Both the position numbers and the translations under genes were made by a program. Below are positions 8,859 through 16,987 of a DNA stretch of 64,000 nucleotides, in pieces. Each line of letters starts with the position of its first letter. The stretch's first letter is position 1. Where the stretch lies: assembly GCA_943787485.1 (NCBI GenBank), contig CALSMP010000004.1:62001-126000 (forward strand). The letters are read 5' to 3'. This stretch comes from an uncultured Luminiphilus sp. (GTDB lineage Bacteria; Pseudomonadota; Gammaproteobacteria; Pseudomonadales; Halieaceae). The notes beneath the pieces are model-generated. The model was not told the origin of the DNA. It did no database searches and saw only the letters and a list, made by a program, of their open reading frames with translations.

Positions 8859-10916
8859 TTATTCTGCCTCTGTGTCTGAAGAGGACGGCGAACCCTCGTC
8901 GGGCACTTCGGGCAACTGCTGGATTTGCGTTTCCCAATCCGGTAGCAATGGCAGGTTGCCATCATCCAAAAACATGAGGCCGCGAGCTCGCCGCTCCATT
9001 TGCTGCTCTTGTATGTAACGGTACTTCTCGCCCGTAGCGCCCCTGAGCTCTGCTCGATCTCTCACGATAGTGGGACGGATAAAGACCAGGAGATTTGACT
9101 TGGTCACCGACACTATATCGTTGCGGAACAGCCGGCCGAGCAACGGGATATCCTGAAGAATAGGCACGCCCTGTTGGCTGTTCTGAATATCATCTTTTAC
9201 CAGTCCCCCCAAGACCACCACATCCCCATCGGATGCCAATATCTTGGTTTCAATTTTTCGCTCATTGGTAATGACATCCGCAGCTGCGAGAAGTTGCTGA
9301 CTAATGCTGGAAACCTCTTGAACGATGTCGAGTACGACCGAGTCACCTTCATTCACTTGCGGGGTGACTTTTAAGGTGATCCCCACATTTTCCCGCTCGA
9401 TGGTTTGGAACGGGTTTTGAACGGTATTGGCGCCACCTGTGTTGGAGTAGGAGCCCGTCACAAAAGGCACGTTTTGGCCCACCGTGATATAGGCCTCCTC
9501 GTTGTCCAAGGTGAGCAGACTGGGCGTCGACAGAATGTTTGCATTGCCCTGGGTCTCGAGCGCACTGAGTATCACCGCCATAGACATCTTGCTATCGACG
9601 ACGCCCCACCCGAAGGTAGTTCCTGGGACCTGGCTCAATGCGCCGGCAAGGGTTCCCACATTGATATCTTCGTTCACCCCGTCCTCGCCCAAGATCGAAC
9701 CGGCGATCGCCGCGTTGCGACTCTGCTGGGCGGAACTGGTACTGATATTGCTACCGAAAGCACCGCTATCATCTGCAAACAGCCATTGAAGCCCAAGCTC
9801 TTGTCCTTCGGTAAGTTCCATCTCCACGATAATGGCTTCGACCAGCACCTGTGCGCGCCTGATATCAAGCCGCGCGATCACCGCCTCAAGCGCCGCCATT
9901 TCATCGGCATCCGCTGTAATGATGAGCGCATTTGTTCCTTCGTCGGCTTCGATCGTAGAGTTGCTATTTGAGCTCCGCTTTCGATCACCAGTCTCATCCA
10001 ATCGGGTAATGTTCTGCATCACCCGGGTCAGGACTTCAGCCACTTCCTTGGCATTCGCGTACTCTAGGTAAATGACTTTGACGTTACCACTCTGCTCCAG
10101 CGGCGTGTCGAGGTAGCTAACAAGGTCTTTGATACGCTGACCATTGAGTTCGTCCGCTGTCACGACAACGCTATTGGTCCTCTTGTCTGCAACCAGCGTT
10201 ACCTCTTCATCAGCCTCAGCTCCCTCTCCCTTGTTCTTCTTCTCCAAGGTCTGAAGCATTTGAACTACGTCCTCGGCGACCGCGTAACGCAGCTTGATGA
10301 CCTCCGTGGTACGAACAGCCGACTGGTCCATACGGTCGATGATCTCAAGGATCCTATTAATGTTGGACCGGATATCAGAAATGATAATGGCGTTGCTCGG
10401 CGCGTATGCTGCCATGTGAGCTTGCTGGGGCACCAAAGGCCGCAAGACTGGAATCAACTTGGCTGCCGAAACATTTTCAAGGCGAATAACTTGGGTGACG
10501 TATTCATCGTTAGAGAGCTCATCCGCGTTTTCCAGTACTTCTACAGGTGAGGAACGGGCATCTTTATTTTGAATTATGCGGATAACTTTGCCGGAGCGCA
10601 CCGCCGTGTAGCCGTGCACATCCAAAATAGATAAAAACAGGTCGTAAAGCTCGCTGCGTGAAACAGGCTTCGACGAAATGACTTTGACTTTCCCTTTAAC
10701 ACTGGGATCAACCACAATCGTGGTCCCCGTGACGTCAGCAACAAACTGAATAAATTCCTGTATCTCGGTATCCTTCAGATTAACCGTGTATTCCTGCGCA
10801 TAGGCCGATCGGACGCCACCAATTGGTAATGCAAGCGCAAGCGCGAACACCAAAACGCCAAGCAAGCCGCCGCTACGGTTCAAAAGTCTTATCAATGGGT
10901 GTTTCAGCTCAAACAA
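8859..10916 (-). CDS. gspD: Type II secretion outer-membrane secretin GspD
   Basis: The 685-residue secretin that forms the outer-membrane channel. A signal peptide ends near residue 41 (SAYA/QEY). The N0 domain follows (EYTVNLKDTEIQEFIQFVAD), then the N1-N3 repeats and the secretin domain with VPFVTGSYSN and the C-terminal signature VGITLKVTPQVNEGDSVVL. A tail of about 60 residues after IRPTIVRDRAEL is the likely pilotin-binding S region; no pilotin gene is evident here. Lies between gspC (9 bp upstream) and gspE (6 bp downstream). Confidence 0.95.
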   Translation of the reverse strand: MFELKHPLIRLLNRSGGLLGVLVFALALALPIGGVRSAYAQEYTVNLKDTEIQEFIQFVADVTGTTIVVDPSVKGKVKVISSKPVSRSELYDLFLSILDVHGYTAVRSGKVIRIIQNKDARSSPVEVLENADELSNDEYVTQVIRLENVSAAKLIPVLRPLVPQQAHMAAYAPSNAIIISDIRSNINRILEIIDRMDQSAVRTTEVIKLRYAVAEDVVQMLQTLEKKNKGEGAEADEEVTLVADKRTNSVVVTADELNGQRIKDLVSYLDTPLEQSGNVKVIYLEYANAKEVAEVLTRVMQNITRLDETGDRKRSSNSNSTIEADEGTNALIITADADEMAALEAVIARLDIRRAQVLVEAIIVEMELTEGQELGLQWLFADDSGAFGSNISTSSAQQSRNAAIAGSILGEDGVNEDINVGTLAGALSQVPGTTFGWGVVDSKMSMAVILSALETQGNANILSTPSLLTLDNEEAYITVGQNVPFVTGSYSNTGGANTVQNPFQTIERENVGITLKVTPQVNEGDSVVLDIVQEVSSISQQLLAAADVITNERKIETKILASDGDVVVLGGLVKDDIQNSQQGVPILQDIPLLGRLFRNDIVSVTKSNLLVFIRPTIVRDRAELRGATGEKYRYIQEQQMERRARGLMFLDDGNLPLLPDWETQIQQLPEVPDEGSPSSSDTEAE

Positions 10917-10925
10917 AACATACTC

Positions 10926-11951
10926 CTATCGCAACTGTCCGAGACTGACGGAGAGAGTAAGCATCGTATCCCCTCGTTTCAGCTCGAAAGTCGCCTCGGT
11001 GGCGTCGCGCATAGATTGATAGAGCGAAACCGTGTTGGCTGGATCGCTGAGATCCAAACCGTTAACCGCCGTCACAATATCACCGGACTCAAATCCAAGC
11101 GCCTTGAAGGCAGTCGCATCGCTACCGGGCGCAACCCTGTACCCATAAATACCGTTCTCATCGTTCACCGCGCTCACTTTAAGGGTCCTCGCCAAGGATT
11201 CTGGTTCGTTGTAAAGGCGGTCCCGATATCTCGCCGCGATCGCCGTTGCCTCGGGAGAGTCTATAACTACCCCTGACGCGATGTTAGGCGAATCCGGTAT
11301 TTTAGTCGGCGTATTCAGCGGTTCGCTCTGGCCCGTGCTGACACGAACTGCCTTCGCCAACGGATTATCCTCAAACAGCGTCAGTAATTCGTATCGTCCG
11401 CCATTGTTCAGCACAACTTGTTTGGTGAGCACTTTCGCCAGAGTGACATCACCAGAAACGGGCAGGCTATCCCCAACCGCGTAGGTGCTCTGGGTTTTTC
11501 TCGCTTCAATTACCGCTGTCCCCAACCCATCGGTCGAGGTCACGAGCGTCCCCACGAGGGTCAAATCTAGCCTCGTTTCCTTTGCCCCAGCCTCAATGCC
11601 ATCACGCTCTGAAGGAACCTGAACTGCGACTTGTGCTTGTTCTGTGGTATTCACGGGGTTCCCAAAGAGGCCCAGCCCTAGCATCGATTCCACGTCAATC
11701 GTGATGACCTCCTCTCTCTGACTGGTTTGACTGGGAGGATTGACAATGGGCGCCGTCACCACAGGCAGTGAAGGGCCCGACCAGAGCGACCAAATTAATG
11801 ACGCAATGCTAACTGCTATCCACACCAAGAGGCACGCGAGTAAGCCCCATTGCAACCGTTTCAATGCAACCGGGGCGCTCAGTCGAGTCACCTGCCCTCT
11901 GAGTTGATCGGATAATTCCCGATAATTTAATTTCTCTAATACTGCTTGCAT
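10926..11951 (-). CDS. gspC: Type II secretion system protein C (GspC)
   Basis: First gene of the gsp operon; 341 residues. A cytoplasmic N-terminus of ~33 residues leads into one transmembrane helix (LQWGLLACLLVWIAVSIASL), then the periplasmic homology region (VESMLGLGLFGNP; LDLTLVGTLV) that contacts the GspD N0 domain. The last ~90 residues form a PDZ domain (GYRVAPGSDATAFKALGFES, DIVTAVNGLDL) involved in cargo selection. The start lies 81 bp from the thiamine riboswitch on the other strand, so the two operons are divergent from one short region. Confidence 0.93.
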   Translation of the reverse strand: MQAVLEKLNYRELSDQLRGQVTRLSAPVALKRLQWGLLACLLVWIAVSIASLIWSLWSGPSLPVVTAPIVNPPSQTSQREEVITIDVESMLGLGLFGNPVNTTEQAQVAVQVPSERDGIEAGAKETRLDLTLVGTLVTSTDGLGTAVIEARKTQSTYAVGDSLPVSGDVTLAKVLTKQVVLNNGGRYELLTLFEDNPLAKAVRVSTGQSEPLNTPTKIPDSPNIASGVVIDSPEATAIAARYRDRLYNEPESLARTLKVSAVNDENGIYGYRVAPGSDATAFKALGFESGDIVTAVNGLDLSDPANTVSLYQSMRDATEATFELKRGDTMLTLSVSLGQLR

Positions 11952-12013
11952 CGCGAAAGTCAGTCGTTCCCAAGCCTGGCAAGGCGGCGAAGTAGCGCCC
12001 TGCCCAAAACGGT

Positions 12014-12030
12014 GGTGTATACTTTACACC
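12014..12030. promoter_or_regulatory. Palindrome in the divergent gsp / thiamine-operon promoter region
   Basis: GGTGTA-TACTT-TACACC is a near-perfect inverted repeat in the 81-bp gap between gspC and the riboswitch. On the plus strand it contains TATACT (12018-12023), about 10 bases before the aptamer, which suits a sigma-70 -10 element for the thiamine operon, although no good -35 is visible. It could be an operator or simply a -10 on both strands; no regulator is implicated by the sequence. Confidence 0.35.
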
Positions 12031-12032
12031 AT

Positions 12033-12117
12033 CCTGCGGGGCGGCATCTGCCTGAGACACATGAATTCTTTGTGAACCCGTTGAACCTGAACCGGATAAT
12101 GCCGGCGGAGGAACAGG
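12033..12117 (+). ncRNA. TPP (thi-box) riboswitch aptamer
   Basis: The conserved thi-box elements occur in order: GCGGGGCGGC, then CTGAGA (12052-12057), a short CACA/TGTG hairpin, then AACCTGAACCGGATAATGCC and GGCGGAGGAA. The ends CCTG (12033-12036) and CAGG (12114-12117) can form P1. CTGAGA and the CTGA...GGATAATGCC segment make up the pyrimidine- and pyrophosphate-binding pockets of the TPP class. It lies on the plus strand directly ahead of the TonB receptor and, by position, should control the five-gene thiamine-salvage operon, lowering its expression when thiamine pyrophosphate is plentiful. Confidence 0.93.
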
Positions 12118-12146
12118 CGCGCCCCATCCCAGGGGCAACGCTGCGA

Positions 12147-12168
12147 CCTGTTCTCCGTCTGGGAGAAC
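12147..12168 (+). promoter_or_regulatory. Riboswitch expression platform: Shine-Dalgarno sequestering hairpin
   Basis: GTTCTCC (12150-12156) and GGGAGAAC (12161-12168) form a perfect 7-bp stem around GTCT. The right arm contains GGGAG, the ribosome-binding site for the ATG at 12171. The left region CCTGTTC (12147-12153) is also the exact complement of GAACAGG (12111-12117), the 3' side of the aptamer that includes P1. The two pairings are mutually exclusive: TPP binding would lock P1 and free CCTGTTC to hide the ribosome-binding site. No T-run follows, so control looks translational. The mechanism is inferred from pairing. Confidence 0.75.
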
Positions 12169-12170
12169 AC

Positions 12171-14304
12171 ATGCACGAACTCCGCTTTGCTACCCAAAGT
12201 CCACTTATCAAAATGTCCGTTGCGCTGATAGTGCTCATTTCCAGTGGCCTCCTTGCACTACCCAACACCGCGGCTGAACTGGCGCAAGCCGGGGATAAGC
12301 TTCAACTTGAGGAAACCCTTGTCACGGCCGTGCTGCTAGCATCCCATGCTGATCAACAGTCAATTACCGTCTTCACACGCGAAGCGATTCGAGCTCGCGG
12401 GGGTCAGCATCTTGAAGACTTGCTGTCGGCGGCACCCAACGTGAATGCCAGTAGCGGCGCTTCGCGCAGTCGTTTTGTTCAAATTCGAGGCATTGGCGAG
12501 CGCAGTCAATTTATCGAACCGGTCAATGCCTCTGTGGCTTTGTTGATGGATGGCATTGATCTGACAGGGCTTGCCGGAGCGGCGACTCTTTGGGACGTGA
12601 GTCAGGTTGAAATACTGCGCGGCCCCCAAGGTACGCTGATGGGCGCAAATGCACTCGCGGGATTAATAAATTTTAGTACGACCCGCGGCAGATGACAGGC
12701 AGGGGCTGTCGCTATCGGCAGGGATCGAGAACTATGGCGGTTACCATATGGGCGTGGCGGCGGGTACGAGCGTCTCGGCCTCTACCTCCCTGCGCCTCGC
12801 CGTCAAGCATTATGCAAGCGACGGATTCATCGACAACGTCTGGCTTAACCGCGATGACACCAATCACCGTGAGGAACTCAGCGTGCGCCTAAGTGGCGCC
12901 TGGACCCGAGAGCAGCATCGCGTCGACGCGGCCTACTATTACATCGATATCGACAACGGCTACGACGGCTTTTCCCTCGATAATAGCCGCGACACGCTGT
13001 CGGATCAGCCGGGCCGGGATGCGCTGCAAACCCACGCGGGTCGCTTGTTGTGGCAGCGGGAGGCAGATATTACTGCCACCGTTCAGGCGAGCGTCGCCAG
13101 CACTGATACCGTTTACAGCTACGATGAAGATTGGGCTTATGTCGGCATCGCACCCGGCTGGGAGTACAGCAGCTTCGACCAATACCAGCGCGATCGTGAT
13201 ATGCAAAGCATTGAAGCCCGGCTCGAGGGTAACAATGCAATTGGATCTTGGGTAACCGGCGTCTACTGGCGGCGTGAAGCGGAATCTCTAGCGCGGCAAT
13301 ACACCTATCTGAACAGCCCCTTTACCAGTGAATTCGATATCGACACCGCCGCGATCTTCGGTCAAGTCGATATTGCTCTGAGCGATCGCCTGTCCGGTTA
13401 TATGGGCGGGCGGATTGAAGAGCGACGGAGCGACTACGCCGATAATGCCAGTGTCAGTGACCATTTCAGCGACACCCTCTGGAGCGGTCGCGCCGGCATC
13501 GAGTGGCGACCCGCCGACGAACACCTTCTCCACGTGGGAGTAAGCCGCGGTGTCCGCGGCGGTGGTGTGAATGCCAACCTGCTGGCCTCGGTCGAGGCCA
13601 ACGCATTGGATGATATTCCCGCCTGGGGTCGGTTTTACCGCTTTGACGCAGAGGCATTGACGAGTGTTGAACTGGGCTGGCACTGGCGCAGTGCAGACAA
13701 CCGATTGAATAGTCAGCTGACTCTGTTTGCTATGACGCGTGACGAGCAACAGGTCAAGCAGTCGCTCACGATTCCGCGAACAGACGGCAGTACAGCCTTT
13801 ATCGAATACACCGATAACGCTGCCTCAGGCCATAACAGAGGGATGGAGTGGCAAGCCGATTGGCTGCCTACGCCGACTCTAAAGCTAGGCGCTACTTTGG
13901 GACTTCTCCGGGCGGACTATCAGCGCTATGTCACGGCGGCCGGAGAGGACCTGTCCGGCCGCGCACAACCCCAGGCCCCAAACACCATGGGCAGTCTCAC
14001 GTTCGCGTGGATACCCACCTCAAGCCTGACGGCGGGCCTTGAATTCACCTACATGGACGACTTCTTTTTTTCGGATCGCCATGACACCCGCGCCGTCAAA
14101 CGCGAGTTAGTGAATGGCCATATTGACTGGCGTCAGGGCAACTGGCGCCTGTCCCTGTGGGGCCGAAATCTGCTCAATGACGACTACACGGTCCGCGGGT
14201 TTGGTAGCTTCGGCAATGATCCTCGCAAAGAGTACGTCGTTGAGCCCTACTATCAATTCGGGGAACCACGGGTGTTTGGGCTTACACTGACTTACGACTC
14301 TTGA
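12171..14304 (+). CDS. TonB-dependent outer-membrane receptor, probable thiamine receptor (one frameshift)
   Basis: About 710 residues when read across one frameshift. The ATG at 12171 directly follows the riboswitch platform and gives MHELRFATQ, a signal peptide to about residue 35, then a TonB-box-like EETLVTA and the plug domain (TREAIRARGGQHLEDLLSAA; VEILRGPQGTLMGANALAG). The frame breaks at about 12680-12690 after INFSTT; one extra base in the CCC run there joins it to ADDRQGLSLSAGIENYGGYH and the beta-barrel, which runs to YYQFGEPRVFGLTLTYDS. The span is 3n+1 bases, matching one inserted base. The TPP riboswitch and the downstream genes point to uptake of thiamine or a precursor across the outer membrane; the ligand is inferred. 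If the break is real the receptor is dead. Confidence 0.85.
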
Positions 14305-14326
14305 CCCCCCGCAGGGAGAAAGCATT

Positions 14327-14596
14327 ATGCAAATGTCCGCCGAACTCAGTCTCTACCCCCTCAATGCCGAGGTGGAAAGTACGGTTCTTGCCTTTATCGA
14401 GGAGCTTATTGAAGGTAACGACGTATCCGCTGTCACCAATAGTATGAGTACCCAACTCAGCGGGCCCAGTGATGCGGTGTTCACTGCGGTGCAGCGCGCG
14501 CTGGAATCGAGCTATCAGCGCTTCGGCCGACAGGTGTTGGTCGCTAAATTCATTCCCGAGCATCGACTCGAAGTAGGCCCCGCCAGCTCGGCATGA
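14327..14596 (+). CDS. YkoF / MTH1187-like thiamine-binding protein
   Basis: A small protein of 89 residues: an ELSLYPLN strand, TNSMSTQLSG in the middle and FGRQVLVAKFIPEH near the end. This pattern matches the YkoF/MTH1187 thiamine-(HMP)-binding fold, a ferredoxin-like domain that binds thiamine between subunits. There is no signal peptide or membrane segment, so it is probably cytoplasmic. GGGAG lies 9 bases before the ATG. It overlaps the next gene by 4 bp (ATGA) and sits between the outer-membrane receptor and the inner-membrane transporter, so it could hold thiamine for the kinase or act as a sensor. The family is recognised from motifs; the role is inferred. Confidence 0.7.
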   Translation: MQMSAELSLYPLNAEVESTVLAFIEELIEGNDVSAVTNSMSTQLSGPSDAVFTAVQRALESSYQRFGRQVLVAKFIPEHRLEVGPASSA

Positions 14597-15159
14597 GTGC
14601 GCTGGAACTCGCTGCTGTCGTACTCGCACTCGCGTACCTTATTCTCGCGATTCGTCAAGATCGCTGGTGTTGGGTAGCGGGCGGTAGCAGCGCGATTCTG
14701 TATGGCATCATTTTTATTGATGCCAAGCTTTACATGGAGGCCTCGCTGCAGAGCTTTTACCTGATCATGGCGATCTATGGCTGGCTCGCCTGGGGTCGAC
14801 ACGCAGCAGGGGATGGCCTGCCCATCACTCGCTGGACAACCCGCACGCACCTTGCGCTTGCTGTGGGTGTGGCTATCGGTAGCGTTACCATCGGCGGCCT
14901 TCTGGGTCGACTCACGGATGCGGCGTGGCCCGTTATCGATAGCTTTACCACTCTCGCCGCCTTGCTCGCGACCTATATGGTCGCCCGAAAAGTCCTCGAG
15001 AATTGGCTATGGTGGATCGTCATTGACACAGTCTCGGTGGGCCTTTACCTAAGCAGAGACCTGCACCTCACCGCCCTGCTTTTTTGCGGCTACGTTATTT
15101 TGGCCGCCGCTGGCTGGCTCGCGTGGCGGCGCCAGCTGCTCGATGAGCGCCCTGTATGA
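14593..15159 (+). CDS. pnuT: PnuC-family transporter, probable thiamine transporter PnuT
   Basis: A 188-residue integral membrane protein with about seven hydrophobic segments. It shows the PnuC features YGWLAWGR near residue 61 and NWLWWIVIDTVSVGLYL near residues 137-153, the aromatic signature involved in vitamin binding. PnuC itself takes up nicotinamide riboside; members under TPP riboswitches carry thiamine and are called PnuT. The riboswitch, the neighbouring kinase and the YkoF-like protein favour thiamine. Facilitated uptake would be trapped by the following kinase. It overlaps both neighbours by 4 bp. Confidence 0.85.
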   Translation: MSALELAAVVLALAYLILAIRQDRWCWVAGGSSAILYGIIFIDAKLYMEASLQSFYLIMAIYGWLAWGRHAAGDGLPITRWTTRTHLALAVGVAIGSVTIGGLLGRLTDAAWPVIDSFTTLAALLATYMVARKVLENWLWWIVIDTVSVGLYLSRDLHLTALLFCGYVILAAAGWLAWRRQLLDERPV

Positions 15160-16019
15160 GTCTTTCACAGCCGCTTCTGAAACAAGACGCGATGCTCCGA
15201 CTGGCGCTGGAGCAGCTATCCGATTGGACCGTGAGCGTAGAGACCGTGTCATCGATTTTCTTACTGCCCCATCGCGGAGCGCATCGCGTTTATCGAGTTG
15301 GCATCACCACTGAACAAGGCCGCCGGGATGTGGCTATTAGGATGCCATCGCGATCAAACCAACCGGGGGAAATCACTCGGCTGGGCCAACCGTTTGAGCG
15401 TGAAATAGCGAACCACGTCATCGCCAGCCAACATCAGTTGGCGCCGCAACTGTTCTGGACTGACCCCGAGCATGAAATTGCCGTCATGGAATATGCGACC
15501 GCTGGGCCAGCGGTAAATCTTGAGGAGCTAGTCGAATGTCTGCAGCGCATCCACGACCTGACCTTGGAGGGCAATAGGCTCTCACTGGCCACCATACTCG
15601 ACGACTATCGTCGCGCGGCCAGCACCCGGGGTGATTGCAAAGTAACAACTCTCGACCCCGAGCTCCCGCCGCTACAAAACGCTTTTGCTGCCCTTGCCGA
15701 GCAGCCAGAGGCCGGGTGTCACCATGACTTGAATTCAGCCAACCTATTGCGGCAAGGTCATCGCCCCTCGGTGATTGACTGGGAATATGCGGCACCGGGA
15801 GATGTCTACTTCGATACGGCGGCTGCGAGCGCGGGCAACCCATCGATAGACGGCACCGCGCTGATAACGGCTGTGTTGGGCGAAAAGACGGATCTTAGGT
15901 TGTGGCAGATTGCACGCCTTGTTTATCGTGCGGTGGAAATTAATTGGTTGGCCGCCATGGGAGAAGTGGTGGCCCCACGTGAAGCGCAGATGGTGTTAAC
16001 AGCACTGGAGGCAGTTTGA
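15156..16019 (+). CDS. Phosphotransferase of the APH/choline kinase family, probable thiamine kinase
   Basis: A 287-residue soluble kinase of the aminoglycoside phosphotransferase fold. The catalytic loop is GCHHDLNSANLL (about residues 188-199, Asp and Asn in place) and the metal-binding Asp is in VIDWEYAAPGDVYFD. In this operon it most likely phosphorylates thiamine to thiamine monophosphate, as ThiK (YcfN) does, trapping vitamin brought in by PnuT. Its start ATGA overlaps the pnuT stop and its stop overlaps the next start. Substrate is inferred from context; a choline or ethanolamine kinase activity is the alternative. Confidence 0.75.
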   Translation: MSLSQPLLKQDAMLRLALEQLSDWTVSVETVSSIFLLPHRGAHRVYRVGITTEQGRRDVAIRMPSRSNQPGEITRLGQPFEREIANHVIASQHQLAPQLFWTDPEHEIAVMEYATAGPAVNLEELVECLQRIHDLTLEGNRLSLATILDDYRRAASTRGDCKVTTLDPELPPLQNAFAALAEQPEAGCHHDLNSANLLRQGHRPSVIDWEYAAPGDVYFDTAAASAGNPSIDGTALITAVLGEKTDLRLWQIARLVYRAVEINWLAAMGEVVAPREAQMVLTALEAV

Positions 16020-16987
16020 CAGCGCAGCTGCATATCCTCGGCGCCGGTGCCCTCGGAACGCTATTCGCCCACCGTGCCATCGTTGTCGGCTACGAGCCTG
16101 TGCTCGTGACTCGCGTACCTGATGTGACTCGCCCGGCAGACATGATTCGCCCGCCTGAAAAGCAGCGGGTGGTCACACTGGAGGACGGCGATGTTCGAAT
16201 GACCCATACTTTCCCTACTGAGGCCGCGAACGCGAAGCGACCCATCACGCATCTTTTTATTGCGACTAAGTCCTACGATGTCCTGTCGGCGATCGACAGC
16301 GTGGTCGATCGGTTTACCCGCGATACGCGGGTTGCCGTCATCAGCAATGGCTTGGGTTATCACGAGGCAGTCAATCAACGCATTCCCTCTCATCGGCTAG
16401 TCGCCGGCACCACGACCGCCGGATGCAAACTGCTCAGCTCGAGCGCCTCAGACGGTCAGCTGACGCAACGTTATGGGGTTGCCGGAGCCGGCGTCACACT
16501 TTTTGGTGCATGGCAGACCCCGCTGTCAGCCGGCGCATCTGCAATACCATCCTGGCTCACGCCCTTCATAGACGGTCCATGGCCCTGTGAGTGGCGTGAC
16601 GACATACACCCCGCGCTGCTGATGAAACTAGCGGTTAACGCCGTCATCAATCCCTGCACGGCACTTAATGACGTTGCCAATGGCGCCCTGGCTGAGCCTC
16701 CTTGGCAAGAGCAAGCTGAACAAGCAACCCGAGAGGTAACCCAGATTCTGAAGGCGGCCAAACAAACCCTTGTGGCCGATACGTTGGCATCAACAATTGA
16801 CAGGGTGATCGCTGACACGGCCCATAACACCTCTTCGATGCTGGCCGACATCCGGGCCAAGCGACCCACGGAACATGAAGCTATTTTGGGCTATCTATTG
16901 GAGCAGTTAGGCCCGGCGACCGACGCGCCACTGTTGACTTCATGGCTTTCACTGCTACGACAACGAAGCCGCGATCTGGCTCTCTAG
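16016..16987 (+). CDS. Ketopantoate reductase family protein (PanE/ApbA-like)
   Basis: A 323-residue NADPH-dependent dehydrogenase. The N-terminus LHILGAGALGTLFAHRA is the Rossmann dinucleotide motif; KLAVNAVINPCTALNDVANG corresponds to the PanE C-terminal signature with the catalytic Lys and Asn. PanE reduces ketopantoate to pantoate in coenzyme A synthesis; mutants were first described as ApbA with a thiamine phenotype. It starts at TTG overlapping the kinase stop, so it is translationally coupled to the thiamine genes. Whether it is the housekeeping PanE or a paralogue on another 2-oxoacid cannot be told here. Its end overlaps the convergent protein kinase gene by 33 bp. Confidence 0.8.
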   Translation: MTAQLHILGAGALGTLFAHRAIVVGYEPVLVTRVPDVTRPADMIRPPEKQRVVTLEDGDVRMTHTFPTEAANAKRPITHLFIATKSYDVLSAIDSVVDRFTRDTRVAVISNGLGYHEAVNQRIPSHRLVAGTTTAGCKLLSSSASDGQLTQRYGVAGAGVTLFGAWQTPLSAGASAIPSWLTPFIDGPWPCEWRDDIHPALLMKLAVNAVINPCTALNDVANGALAEPPWQEQAEQATREVTQILKAAKQTLVADTLASTIDRVIADTAHNTSSMLADIRAKRPTEHEAILGYLLEQLGPATDAPLLTSWLSLLRQRSRDLAL

